From Glycomyces sambucus (lineage in GTDB: Bacteria > Actinomycetota > Actinomycetes > Mycobacteriales > Micromonosporaceae): a stretch of 64,000 nt of DNA. Position 1 is the stretch's first letter. Every line of letters begins with the position of its first letter. The notes beneath the pieces are model-generated. The model was not told where the DNA came from. It did no database searches and saw nothing but the letters and a program-made list of their open reading frames with translations. A program made the position numbers and the translations under genes. The stretch spans positions 124,001 through 188,000 of the forward strand of contig NZ_FNGF01000005.1 in the NCBI RefSeq assembly GCF_900102815.1, in the 5' to 3' direction. Shown here piece by piece: positions 7,431 through 15,042 of this stretch.

Positions 7431-8063
7431 GTGGAACCGAAGACGACCCGGCAGCGGGCCAAGCCCGCCGAGCGCGTCCGCGACGCCGAGCGCACCAAGG
7501 CGAAGCTCCTCGACGCGGCCCTCACCGAGTTCGCCGAGCACGGCTACCGCGGCGCCCGCGTCGGCGCCATCGCCGAGCGCGCCGGCGTCAACAAGCAGCT
7601 CGTCAGCTACTACTTCGGCGGCAAGGAGGGCCTGTACCGGGCGCTCCAGCGCGCATGGCTCGACACCGAGCGCCGCAGCGCCGGCGCCGACGTGCCGCCC
7701 GGCGAGCTGGTGCGCTGGTACCTCCACCAGAACCTCGCCGACCCGCGCGTGGCCCGGCTCGCCCTCTGGGCGGCCCTGTCGGGGGACGTGCCGGGGGAGG
7801 AGACCGCGGCCGACGTCGCGGCCGAGCAGGAGGCCATGCGCGAGCGCCGCGACCACGGCGAGTTCGCCCCCGACCTCGACACCGCGGCCGTGCAGCTCGC
7901 CCTCATGGGCATGGTCTTCGCCCCCGCGGTCTTCCGCGACACCGCCCGGCGCCTCTTCGGCGTAGGCATCGACGACCCCGAGTTCGAGACCCGCTACGGC
8001 GACACCCTGTCGCGCATCCTCGCGCGACTCGCCGCGGCACCCGAGAAAGGAAACCACCCATGA
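7431..8063 (+). CDS. TetR-family transcriptional regulator
   Basis: 210 residues. The N-terminal helix-turn-helix (about 22-68) contains ALTEFAEHGYRGARVGAIAERAG and the recognition helix NKQLVSYYFGGKEGLY. The C-terminal ligand domain is of TetR_C_33-like type. The GTG start lies 6 bp after a TAGGGT box and lacks a Shine-Dalgarno sequence, so it is probably leaderless. It overlaps the NmrA-like gene by 4 bp (ATGA), so it is co-transcribed with it and divergent from the FAD monooxygenase. It probably controls both transcripts through the palindromes at 7338-7367 and 7393-7412. Confidence 0.92.
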   Translation: MEPKTTRQRAKPAERVRDAERTKAKLLDAALTEFAEHGYRGARVGAIAERAGVNKQLVSYYFGGKEGLYRALQRAWLDTERRSAGADVPPGELVRWYLHQNLADPRVARLALWAALSGDVPGEETAADVAAEQEAMRERRDHGEFAPDLDTAAVQLALMGMVFAPAVFRDTARRLFGVGIDDPEFETRYGDTLSRILARLAAAPEKGNHP

Positions 8064-8860
8064 CCGTCCTGGTCACCGGTGCGCGAGGCTCCATCGCGCG
8101 CAACGTCATCGCGCAGCTCATCCTCGCGGGCACCCCCGTCCGCGCCGCCTCGCGCAACCCCGTCGCCGTCGAGCTGCCGGGCGGCGCGCTGCCCGCCCTG
8201 GTCGACTTCACCGCCCCCGAGACCCTCGCCCCCGCACTGGAAGGGATCGAGAAGGTCTTCCTGTACGCGGCCCACGAGGGCATCGAGCACTTCACGGCCG
8301 CGGCGGTGGCGAGCGGCGTCAAGCACGTGGTCCTGCTGTCCTCGGCCGCCGCGCAGGGCACCGACGACAACCCGATCGCCAAGATGCACCGCGATGTGGA
8401 ACGGCCCCTTGAAGCCTCGGGCCTGCCGTTCACGTTCGTGCGCCCGGCCATGTTCGCCACCAACGCCCTGTGGTGGGCCGAGTCGATCAGAAGCGAGCAC
8501 CTGGTCCGCCTGCCCTACCCCGAGTCCCCGGTCAACCCGATCCACGAGCGCGACATCGCCGAAGTCGCGGTGACCGCGCTCCTCGGCTCCGGCCACGAGG
8601 GCAAAAAATACCTTGTGGACGGTCCCGGGCACCTCACCCAGCGGGAGCAGGTAGCCCTCATCGGCAAGGCGCTCGGCCGTGAGATCGCGGTCGAGGAGCT
8701 GCCGCGCGCGGCCGCCGAGCGGGTCATGCCGAGCCCGCTGCTCGACATGCTCGCGGAGGCGAAGGCGGAGGCGCCCGGCCCCACCGCGGAGGCCGTGACC
8801 GGCCGCCCGGCCCGCACCTTCGCGCAGTGGGCCGTCGACCACGCCGCCGACTTCCGCTGA
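8060..8860 (+). CDS. NmrA-like NAD(P)-binding reductase (atypical SDR)
   Basis: 266 residues. The Rossmann motif VTGARGSIARNVIAQL starts at residue 4, with a basic NADP-type strand end AASRNP. HVVLLSSAAAQG and SGLPFTFVRPAMFATN follow the NmrA/HSCARG and NADP-quinone oxidoreductase pattern. No Tyr-x3-Lys catalytic pair is obvious. A GAGAAAGGA ribosome site precedes the ATG, which overlaps the TetR stop. Proteins of this kind reduce quinones or sense the NADPH/NADP ratio. Together with the divergent flavin monooxygenase this looks like a xenobiotic or quinone-response locus. Confidence 0.87.
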   Translation: MTVLVTGARGSIARNVIAQLILAGTPVRAASRNPVAVELPGGALPALVDFTAPETLAPALEGIEKVFLYAAHEGIEHFTAAAVASGVKHVVLLSSAAAQGTDDNPIAKMHRDVERPLEASGLPFTFVRPAMFATNALWWAESIRSEHLVRLPYPESPVNPIHERDIAEVAVTALLGSGHEGKKYLVDGPGHLTQREQVALIGKALGREIAVEELPRAAAERVMPSPLLDMLAEAKAEAPGPTAEAVTGRPARTFAQWAVDHAADFR

Positions 8861-8886
8861 GCCTCAGGCCGAGTCGGGGCGCGACC

Positions 8887-8998
8887 GGTTCAGCTGGGCT
8901 GGTTCAACCGAGCCGCTTCAGCCGGGCCTCTTCAACCCTGCCTCTTCAACCCTGCCTCTTCAGCCCAGCCGCTTCAGCCCAGCCGCTTCAACCGGGCC
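8887..8998. repeat. Eight tandem 14-bp repeats
   Basis: Eight consecutive 14-bp units of consensus KCTTCARCCSRGCC start at 8887, 8901, 8915, 8929, 8943, 8957, 8971 and 8985. Two neighbouring units (8929 and 8943) are identical. The array fills the gap after the NmrA-like gene and enters the 3' end of the convergent sigma factor gene, supplying its last codons and stop. As 14 is not a multiple of three, copy-number change would alter the protein's tail. Confidence 0.85.
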
Positions 8999-10200
8999 GC
9001 CTGCCTGAGCAGGTGGCCCATCTCGGCGGCGCTGGGCGCGCTCCGCGAGGCGGCCGCGTACAGGCGTGCCGCCTCGGCCGTGTTCCCCGCCCGCTCATGG
9101 AGGTACGCGGCCACGGCGTCGCGCCGCGGCAGGGCCGGGTCGAGCGCTTCGACCAGGCGCAGCCCGGCGAGCGGGCCGTCCACGTGGCCGACCGCGACCG
9201 CCCGGTTCAGGGCCACCACGGGATGGTCCGGGTCCGCTCGCACGAGTTCGTCGTACCACTCCAGGATCTGCGTCCAGTCGGTCTCCTCGGCGCACGCCGC
9301 GTCGTCGTGGAGCGCGGCGATGGCGGCCTGGATCTGGTACTCGCCCAGGCGGTCGCGTGCGAGCGCGTTCTGGAGCAGGTCCACGCCCTCACCGATCATC
9401 GCGGTGTCCCACCGGGACCGGTCCTGGAGCGCCAGCGGCACGAGGTCTCCGGCCGCGTCGGTGCGGGCGGCGCGGCGCGCGTGGTGCAGGAGCATGAGCG
9501 CGAGCAGGCCCGCGGCCTCCGCGTCGGCGGGTACGGACGCGACGAGCTGGCGGGCCAGGCGGATCGCCTCCTCGGCCAGGTCGGCGTCGCCGGTCCGCCC
9601 GCCCGCGGAGCCCCGCTCTCCCGCGCAGCCCCGGGCGTTCATGGAGCCGCCGATCGTGAAGCCGCCGATCATGAAGCCCTGATCGAACATCAGGTAGAGC
9701 ACCCGCAGCACGGCCCGCACCTCGCCGGGTCGCTCGAAGCGCGCGCCCGCGAGGGTCCGCTTGGCGCGCGAGATGCGCTGCGCCATCGTCGCCTCCGGCA
9801 CCAGGAACGCCCGCGCGATCTGCGCGGTCGTGAGGCCGCCGACGGCGCGGAGCGTCAGCGCGACGGCCGAGGCCGGCGTGAGCGCGGGGTGGCAGCAGCG
9901 GCTGAGCAGGAGCAGCGTGTCGTCGGTCTGCTCCGCCGGGCCGGGGGCGGGCTCGCGGTGGACGACCACCTCGCGCAGCGCCCGCGCTGAGGCCGAGCGC
10001 CGCGCGTCGAGGAACCGGCGCCACGCGACGGTGACCAGCCAGCCCTTGGGGTCGTCGGGGGCGTCCCCGTCCCAGCGGCGCACCGCCTCCACGAGGGCGT
10101 CCTGGACGGCGTCCTCGGCCGCCGCGAAGTCGGCTCCGCGGCGGACGAGGACGCTCAGCACCTGCGGAGTGAGGTCCCGCAGCAGGTGGTCGTCGAACAT
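8974..10200 (-). CDS. ECF sigma factor with C-terminal TPR-like domain (ECF42 type)
   Basis: 408 residues. Sigma region 2 is about residues 5-72 (AAEDAVQDALVEAVRRW, WLVTVAWRRFLDARR). Sigma region 4 is about 92-152, with the helix-turn-helix LTTAQIARAFLVPEATMAQRISRAKRTL. A long helical domain (about 160-400) contains HARRAARTD, LLQNALARDRLGEYQIQAAIAALH and ALNRAVAVG, characteristic of the ECF42 group. This C-terminal domain replaces an anti-sigma factor in known members. The DGPF gene just upstream is the conserved partner of ECF42. The 3' end lies inside a 14-bp repeat array. Start chosen at the ATG before the region 2 homology. Confidence 0.92.
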   Translation of the reverse strand: MFDDHLLRDLTPQVLSVLVRRGADFAAAEDAVQDALVEAVRRWDGDAPDDPKGWLVTVAWRRFLDARRSASARALREVVVHREPAPGPAEQTDDTLLLLSRCCHPALTPASAVALTLRAVGGLTTAQIARAFLVPEATMAQRISRAKRTLAGARFERPGEVRAVLRVLYLMFDQGFMIGGFTIGGSMNARGCAGERGSAGGRTGDADLAEEAIRLARQLVASVPADAEAAGLLALMLLHHARRAARTDAAGDLVPLALQDRSRWDTAMIGEGVDLLQNALARDRLGEYQIQAAIAALHDDAACAEETDWTQILEWYDELVRADPDHPVVALNRAVAVGHVDGPLAGLRLVEALDPALPRRDAVAAYLHERAGNTAEAARLYAAASRSAPSAAEMGHLLRQAARLKRLG

Positions 10201-10217
10201 CGGACCGCCGGCCCGGC

Positions 10218-10628
10218 CTACTCCACCACCGGCGGGTGGGACAGGAACGGCCGGACCTCGATCCACTCGTGCAGGGGCCTGCCGTCCTTGCCGGGGGCCG
10301 CGGAGAGGTGCGCGGCGGCCTCGTGGGCGCGCTCCTTGGACTCGACGTCGATGATCATCCACCCGGCGATGACGTCCTTGGTCTCGGCGAACGGCCCGTC
10401 GGTGACCGGGGCCGCGCCCTCGCCGCCGTATCGCACGAACTCGCCCTCGAAGGCGAGCGCCTGGGCGTCGACGAACTCGCCGCGCTCGCGCAGGTCGTCG
10501 GCGACCTTCCCCATGAACGCGATGTGCTCGGAGATCTCCTCCGGCGTCCAGTCGTCCATCGGAGCGACCGCGTTGGGGTGCTGGACCGGTCCGCCGCGGT
10601 AGTGCTTGAGCAGCAGGTACTTGGCCAT
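10218..10628 (-). CDS. DGPF-domain (YCII-related) protein, ECF42 partner
   Basis: 136 residues. It begins MAKYLLLKHYRGG and contains the family's signature TDGPFAETKDVIAGW (about residues 75-89) and an EVRPF ending. The GAGGACG ribosome site lies 5-11 bp before the ATG. YCII-fold proteins are small ferredoxin-like dimers. DGPF proteins are regular genomic partners and targets of ECF42 sigma factors, but their reaction is unknown. Transcription order is this gene then the sigma factor, 17 bp apart. Confidence 0.9.
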   Translation of the reverse strand: MAKYLLLKHYRGGPVQHPNAVAPMDDWTPEEISEHIAFMGKVADDLRERGEFVDAQALAFEGEFVRYGGEGAAPVTDGPFAETKDVIAGWMIIDVESKERAHEAAAHLSAAPGKDGRPLHEWIEVRPFLSHPPVVE

Positions 10629-10773
10629 GTCTTCGTCCTCCGTCTCGGGCGGCGTCCGTCGCCGCCGACACCCCTGGGACGGAGCCCGCGGCGGGTTCTC
10701 GACATCCCGCGGGAAATTATCCTGGAGTTCTCTCCCCGGACGCCTCGCGCCCTGGTGGAAGCCGGGTACGAGA

Positions 10774-10811
10774 AAGGCCCGCCCTCCGCGCCAGGCGCGG
10801 CGGCGAGCCTT
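10774..10811. terminator. Hairpin downstream of the cold-shock gene
   Basis: Inverted repeat of 10 bp with one mismatch (10774-10783 and 10802-10811), located between the DGPF gene and cspA. It probably reinforces termination of the cspA transcript together with the hairpin at 10827-10856. Confidence 0.45.
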
Positions 10812-10826
10812 GTGAAGTGCGGGGTC

Positions 10827-10856
10827 GGGACGGCGGCGCCTGGGCACCGCCGTCCC
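10827..10856 (-). terminator. Terminator of the cold-shock gene
   Basis: Perfect 10-bp stem (10827-10836 with 10847-10856) and a 10-nt loop, beginning 8 bp beyond the cold-shock stop codon. Confidence 0.75.
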
Positions 10857-10864
10857 GGTTCGCT

Positions 10865-11068
10865 TTAGAGCACGCGGATGTTCGCGGCCTGCGGGCCCTT
10901 CTGGCCCTGCTCGACGTCGAACTCGACGTGCTGGTTTTCTTCAAGGTCACGGCGACCAGTTCCCTGGATCGCGGAGAAGTGCGCGAACACGTCCGCGGAG
11001 CCGTCGTCGGGAGCGATGAAGCCGAAGCCCTTGTCGCCGTTGAACCATTTCACAGTGCCAGTGGCCAT
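10865..11068 (-). CDS. cspA: Cold-shock protein (CspA family)
   Basis: 67 residues, the standard single cold-shock domain. RNP1 KGFGFI and RNP2 VFAHFSAI are both intact after [11 protein letters not shown]. It binds single-stranded nucleic acid as an RNA chaperone in the cytoplasm. An AGGAGG ribosome site lies 6 bp upstream. The long leader before it contains two consecutive hairpins (11087-11110 and 11118-11139), a common place for post-transcriptional control in csp genes. Orthology to a particular Csp paralogue cannot be settled. Confidence 0.96.
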   Translation of the reverse strand: MATGTVKWFNGDKGFGFIAPDDGSADVFAHFSAIQGTGRRDLEENQHVEFDVEQGQKGPQAANIRVL

Positions 11069-11086
11069 GTGTTCCTCCTGTTGTGC

Positions 11087-11139
11087 GTCGGACCGTCGAG
11101 ACGGCCCGACTTCTTCATTGGACCGCCGGAGCGGTCCAA
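11087..11139 (-). promoter_or_regulatory. Two-hairpin leader of the cold-shock mRNA
   Basis: Two stem-loops stand 19-71 bp upstream of the cspA start: 11087-11097/11100-11110 (11 bp, one mismatch, 2-nt loop) and 11118-11126/11131-11139 (perfect 9 bp, tetraloop). Their position in the probable 5' untranslated region suggests a temperature-responsive or stabilising leader. The promoter itself was not located. Confidence 0.45.
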
Positions 11140-11300
11140 ATCCCGCGCCGATGAATCCGGCGCGGAAGTCTGGTGCGGGGTGTCGGGGCATGCGGCGACC
11201 GGCCGCGGATGCGATACCGCGTGCCTCAGGGTGATCCGAGTTGTCTGGACGTCGGACCGCTGGATCGATGAGATGGTTCGCCTGATTCGTTGAAGGTAAG

Positions 11301-11332
11301 AAACGCCGCTCTGCCAACTTGCCGGCGGCGTT
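11301..11332 (-). terminator. Terminator of the 11360-11734 gene
   Basis: Stem AACGCCGC/GCGGCGTT (8 bp) on the minus strand, about 27 bp after the stop codon, followed by TCTTACC. Confidence 0.55.
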
Positions 11333-11359
11333 GAGAAGCTTGCCCGACCCTACACCAAC

Positions 11360-11734
11360 TCAGCGGCGCGTGACCCTGTGCAGCGCCTCTCGGCCCCGCT
11401 CGGGCAGATCCGAGGCCGCCGACAGGAGCGCGTCGCGGGCGTCCTCGAGTTGCTCCAGGGCCTTGCGGTACCCGTGGGACCGGTGCTTGCGGTCATACGC
11501 GATCTTCAATGCCACGACCGCGGCGGCCGCGACCCCCACGGCCGCGACGGCGAGCACCACCGGGCGCACGCCGCGTCGCGGCTCGGGCGCCCAGACATCC
11601 TCGTCGAGCAGCTCTTTTCCATGCAGCTCACCGATATCGGCACCTTCACCACCGGTGATGTCGGACATCCGAATCGCGTCGGACTCCGCCCCCGGCTCGG
11701 CGATCTCGTCGCTCAGATCCTTCTGTTTCGCCAT
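11360..11734 (-). CDS. Predicted single-pass membrane protein, unknown function
   Basis: 124 residues. The N-terminal half is acidic and polar (EIAEPGAESDAIRMSD, GEGADIGELHGKELLDEDVW). One transmembrane helix is predicted at about 58-78 (VVLAVAAVGVAAAAVVALKIA), followed by a basic, helical tail (YDRKHRSHGYRKALEQLEDARDALLSAA). It resembles small actinobacterial envelope proteins, but I do not recognise a family. A GAGGAGGAGG ribosome site precedes the ATG. It is monocistronic with its own terminator and divergent from a TetR gene. Confidence 0.8.
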   Translation of the reverse strand: MAKQKDLSDEIAEPGAESDAIRMSDITGGEGADIGELHGKELLDEDVWAPEPRRGVRPVVLAVAAVGVAAAAVVALKIAYDRKHRSHGYRKALEQLEDARDALLSAASDLPERGREALHRVTRR

Positions 11735-11863
11735 GTTTCGCCTCCTCCTCGATCACCGAGGATTCCCCGCCCCGGGCCCGGGGAAACCTCCGCCGGACCG
11801 GTTCGGATGGCATCATCATCGGAATGCCCGCGTCATCTGAACGCGAAGGACGAAAGGGAGAAC

Positions 11864-12913
11864 ATGGCGAGGCTCACACGAATCGAGCGGCAGGAGCGGA
11901 CCAGAAACGCGATTCTGGCCGCCGCGCGCGAGGAGTTCGCCGAGCACGGGTACGCGGATACGAGCGTGGACCGGATCGCCGATCGCGCCGACCTGACGCG
12001 CGGCGCCGTCTACTCCAACTTCCCGGGCAAGCGCGCCCTCTACCTGGCCGTCCTCGTCGCGATGACCGAGCGCGCCCCCGCCGCCGGGCCCGCCTGGGCG
12101 CCGGCGACCGCCGAGGACGCCCTGATCCGCTTCGCCCGCGCCTGGCTCGACCGGCTCCCGTCCGCCGGGGGCGCCGACCGGCTGCGGCTCCGCTCCCTGG
12201 CCGGGGTGCTCGACGAGCACGGCCGGGACGTCCTGGCGCAGCTCGCCCGGCTGGAGGCGCTGCTCCTGGCCGTGGGACTGGAGTCGTGCGCGCCCGGGCG
12301 GCGGGTCCGCCTCGCCGAGCTCGCGCTCACCCTCCTCTCCGGCGCCGGGCACCTCGCCGAGCAGGCGCCCGGGTTCGGCAGCGCCGCCGACCGCGTGCGC
12401 GCCTGCGGCCACCTCGCCGCCCTCGACCTCCGCGACGCCTGGGCGCCCCGCCCGCCCGAGGCCACCGCCGAGGCCGTCCACGAGCCCCTGGCGGCGCCCG
12501 CGCTCCGGGACCTCGTCGGCGGCGGACCGGTCGACCTCGGCACCGACGGCCTCGTGGCGGTCCTCGGGACGGGCCGCCTCGCCGCGGCCGAGGACGCCCT
12601 CCGCGCCGCCGCTCCCGGCGAGACGGTCACCCTCCTCGCCGCGGTGCCCGATCCGGCCGAGACCGGGGGCCTGGTGCGGCTCAGGGTGGGCGACCTCACA
12701 TCGTGCCTGCGGGCGGTGTTCCCGGCCGGGACGTGGCGGCGGCTGCGGGTCGCCGTGGCCGACCCGGCGGCGACCGCCGCGCTCGGCCTCCCGGACCCCG
12801 CCGCCGACACCGAGGCGGCGCTGCGGGTGCGCGGCGGCATGATCGCGGCGCGGGCTTCGGGTCCGGGCGCCGCCCGCGCCGCGGCCCGGGCCCGGCGGAG
12901 CGCCGGCGCTTGA
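11864..12913 (+). CDS. TetR-family regulator with unusually long C-terminal region
   Basis: 349 residues against about 190-220 for a normal TetR. The helix-turn-helix is at about 12-58 (AAREEFAEHGYADTSVDRIADRAD, TRGAVYSNFPGKRALYL). A standard all-helical ligand domain runs to about 200. A further ~150 residues (from about HEPLAAPALRDLVGGGPVDLGTDG) contain Gly/Ala/Asp-rich alternating strands such as TVTLLAAVPDPAETGGLVRLRVGDL. I do not recognise this extra domain. GGGAG lies before the ATG. The neighbour upstream is the divergent membrane protein gene. Confidence 0.85.
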   Translation: MARLTRIERQERTRNAILAAAREEFAEHGYADTSVDRIADRADLTRGAVYSNFPGKRALYLAVLVAMTERAPAAGPAWAPATAEDALIRFARAWLDRLPSAGGADRLRLRSLAGVLDEHGRDVLAQLARLEALLLAVGLESCAPGRRVRLAELALTLLSGAGHLAEQAPGFGSAADRVRACGHLAALDLRDAWAPRPPEATAEAVHEPLAAPALRDLVGGGPVDLGTDGLVAVLGTGRLAAAEDALRAAAPGETVTLLAAVPDPAETGGLVRLRVGDLTSCLRAVFPAGTWRRLRVAVADPAATAALGLPDPAADTEAALRVRGGMIAARASGPGAARAAARARRSAGA

Positions 12914-13316
12914 CCGTCCTCATGCGAACGGTCACTTCGGCCGGTCGCGCCGCACCCGCTCCGGTCGCCTACCCGTGAGTCGGTTCACGCTGGGGTGGAA
13001 CGGATGTCGGACGCCCCGCCGCCCGGTACTCTTGACGCGTCTTGACGTTCCCTTGACGCGAATCAACGGAATCCAGGCACGACTCAACATCATTCTGGCG
13101 ATAGTTGTGAATCCAGCCACCCAAGGTGTCGAAACGGTCCGCAACGGGCGTCTGTACACGGGGGACGGGCGGCGATGTGAAACCGGAACGCAGCGGAGGG
13201 AAGACCGTCATGCGGCATACCACTCTTGTTAACCCACAACGCAATAGCATTGTCCAACTACCTCGCGGGGGAGCGGGTTCCACTCCCAGAGGGCCGCGCG
13301 AGCAAGAGGAGAGCAA
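12914..13316. other. Intergenic region with promoter signals; no convincing gene
   Basis: About 400 bp. It contains three phased TTGACG copies (see 13031-13058) and a lower-GC stretch around 13215-13260 (with GTTAAC, CAATAGCATTG) likely to carry the promoter of the next gene. A 36-codon frame from ATG 13210 has a good GGAGGG site and ends with a GTGA overlap on the next start, so a short leader peptide is possible but unproven. Confidence 0.5.
13031..13058 (+). promoter_or_regulatory. Three phased CTTGACG direct repeats
   Basis: CTTGACG occurs at 13031, 13041 and 13052, spaced 10 and 11 bp, i.e. on one face of the helix. It is 260 bp before the YbaB-like gene and about 120 bp after the TetR gene. 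It could be overlapping -35 elements or a tandem activator site; no regulator is apparent. Confidence 0.4.
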
Positions 13317-13724
13317 GTGAGCGAGACCCCCGAGCACTCTGAGCCGGCCGAGGAGTTCGACCTCGCGGCCTTCATGGCGGACTTCGAGAAGCGCATGTCC
13401 TCGCTCCGCGGCGAGGCGCTCCCGGTCCGGCACCTGGTCGACGCCACCAGCGTCCGGATCGTCTCGGAGGGTGGGGAAGTGGCGGTGACCGCCAACATCG
13501 CGGGCGCGCTCGTCGACGTCGAGTTCCTGCCCCCGGCGGCCTCCAAGGCGCCGCTCGAGCAGGCCGCCCTGGTCATCGACACCTACGAGCGGGCGGCCGA
13601 GGCCGCCCGCGATCGCACCCACGACATCGTCGCGGGCTTCGTGGACCAGTCGGCCCGCACGCGCGAGCTCGCGCGCCGGCTCGTCGAAGAGGCCCGCGAG
13701 CGCAAGACCGACCCCGAGCAGTAG
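13317..13724 (+). CDS. YbaB/EbfC-like protein
   Basis: 135 residues. A coiled N-terminal helix (FMADFEKRMSSLRGEA), a short beta region (SVRIVSEGGEVAVTANIAGALVDVEF) and a long C-terminal helix match the YbaB/EbfC nucleoid-associated fold found in many actinobacterial copies. The GTG start at 13317 has AGAGGAG 6 bp upstream. Such proteins are DNA-binding dimers, but many actinobacterial divergent copies sit next to secretion genes and their role is unclear. Here it stands alone with its own terminator. Confidence 0.7.
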   Translation: MSETPEHSEPAEEFDLAAFMADFEKRMSSLRGEALPVRHLVDATSVRIVSEGGEVAVTANIAGALVDVEFLPPAASKAPLEQAALVIDTYERAAEAARDRTHDIVAGFVDQSARTRELARRLVEEARERKTDPEQ

Positions 13725-13737
13725 CCCCGGACAGCCA

Positions 13738-13769
13738 AGGCCGCCAGGTGCATTCGCGCCCGGCGGCCT
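13738..13769 (+). terminator. Terminator of the YbaB-like gene
   Basis: Perfect 8-bp stem AGGCCGCC / GGCGGCCT (13738-13745 with 13762-13769) with a 16-nt loop, 14 bp after the stop codon. It could also serve the convergent SsuD-like gene. Confidence 0.65.
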
Positions 13770-13842
13770 CGCATGTGCTCGGACCTGGTCCGCGTCTCGG
13801 CACGGTGCGGGCCCCGGGCCCGCTGCGGCGCTTCGGTTCCGC

Positions 13843-14907
13843 TCAGTCCCGCAGCAGCGGCAGCAGCTGGTCGCCCTGGCGTTCGATCTCCCGCAGGTAC
13901 GGGGTGTCGGAGAGGACGAAGTGCGTGATGCCCAGCTCTTGGTACTTGCGCAGCGACCGCGCCACGTCGGCGGGGGAGCCGACGAGCCACGTGGTGCCCG
14001 CGCCGCCGCCCCCGTACCGGCCGGGCGCCGTGTACAGGTTCTCGTCGAGGACGTCGCCGCGCTCGGCGAGGTCGAGGAGGCGCTGCTGCCCCACCGCGGT
14101 GCGGCGGTGGGCGTCCCGCAGGTACTCCTGGTTCCCGGCGGCCATGGTCGCGACCTTCGCCTCGGCCTCGGCCCACGCCTCCTCGGTCGTGTCGCGCACG
14201 AACGTGGTGATGCGGAGCCCGAACTCGAGGGGCGCGTGCTCGCGGCCGACCTCCTCGCTGAGCTTCTTGAGCCGCTCGATGCGCTCGCGCACGCCGTCCA
14301 GGGGCTCGCCCCAGAACAGCTGCACGTCCGCCTCCGCGGCCGCGACCCGTTCGGCCGCTTCGGAGGCGCCGCCGAAGTACAGCCGCGGGTGCCGCCGCCC
14401 GCCGTCCGCGACGGGCTTGAGCTCCAGGGACGAGTCCTTCACGGAGAAGTGCTCGCCCTCGTAGGTCACGGACTCCTCGGTCCAGAGCCGGCGCACGACC
14501 TGGATGAACTCCTTGGTGCGGGCGTAGCGGTGCGCCTGGTCGCCCTCGCTGTCGCCGTACGCGGCGAGGTTGTCCTGGCCGGAGACGATGTTCACCAGGA
14601 CCCGGCCGCCGGTGAGGTGGTCGAGGGTGGCCGAGGCGGCGGCGAAGTTCGCGGGGCGCCAGTAGCCGGGCCGGATCGCGATGAGGGGCTTGAACGTCGT
14701 GGTGCGCGCGGCGAGGGCGGTGGCGACGGTGAACGTGTCGGGGCGCCCCCAGCTCGTGCCGAGGAGCGCGCCGCCCCAGCCGTGGTCCTCCAGGGCCTTC
14801 GCGTGGCCGGTGAGGGTGTCGAGGCTGTTGTGGCCCTCGACGGCGTCGTCGCCGCGGTGGCCGGGGCGGGCCTGGTTGGGGATGTACCAGAGGAATTCGG
14901 CGCTCAT
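13843..14907 (-). CDS. LLM-class FMNH2-dependent monooxygenase, SsuD-like
   Basis: 354 residues, close to the ~360-380 of alkanesulfonate monooxygenases. It starts with FLWYIPNQARPGHRG and keeps the family segments RPGYWRPANFAAASATLDHLTGGRVLVNIVSGQ, RYARTKEFIQVVRRLW and LYFGGASEAAERVAAAEADVQLFWGEP (TIM-barrel flavin site). It probably uses reduced FMN and oxygen to cleave C-S bonds of sulfonates or a related substrate. The nitroreductase at 16076 could supply FMNH2. A GGAGAGAC site precedes the ATG. Divergent from the aldo/keto reductase across a shared AT-rich promoter region. Confidence 0.88.
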   Translation of the reverse strand: MSAEFLWYIPNQARPGHRGDDAVEGHNSLDTLTGHAKALEDHGWGGALLGTSWGRPDTFTVATALAARTTTFKPLIAIRPGYWRPANFAAASATLDHLTGGRVLVNIVSGQDNLAAYGDSEGDQAHRYARTKEFIQVVRRLWTEESVTYEGEHFSVKDSSLELKPVADGGRRHPRLYFGGASEAAERVAAAEADVQLFWGEPLDGVRERIERLKKLSEEVGREHAPLEFGLRITTFVRDTTEEAWAEAEAKVATMAAGNQEYLRDAHRRTAVGQQRLLDLAERGDVLDENLYTAPGRYGGGGAGTTWLVGSPADVARSLRKYQELGITHFVLSDTPYLREIERQGDQLLPLLRD

Positions 14908-15042
14908 GTCTCTCCTTGGTCAGTGCATCGGCGCGATCTTTACTCTATTTCTCCTATCGATGTAGTATAGATTTGATCGCGGCTACCATCCACCCCATCG
15001 GCGGGCCCAGGTCCGCGAACCCGTCACGGAAAGGCGTTCCCC
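14908..15042. promoter_or_regulatory. Divergent promoter region between SsuD-like and aldo/keto reductase genes
   Basis: A 135-bp gap with a distinct AT-rich centre (14938-14975) containing TAGTATAGAT and CTATCGATGTAG, the only such low-GC stretch for several kb. It probably holds both promoters and a common operator. GGAAAGG just before 15043 is the ribosome site of the rightward gene. Confidence 0.55.

Noticed and set aside
8887-8998. CRISPR-like repeat array
   Set aside because: Units are directly adjacent without spacers and there are no cas genes; it is an ordinary tandem repeat.
13210-13320. 36-codon leader peptide before the YbaB-like gene
   Set aside because: Good ribosome site and GTGA coupling, but it overlaps the probable promoter and has no family; left as a possibility in the intergenic entry.
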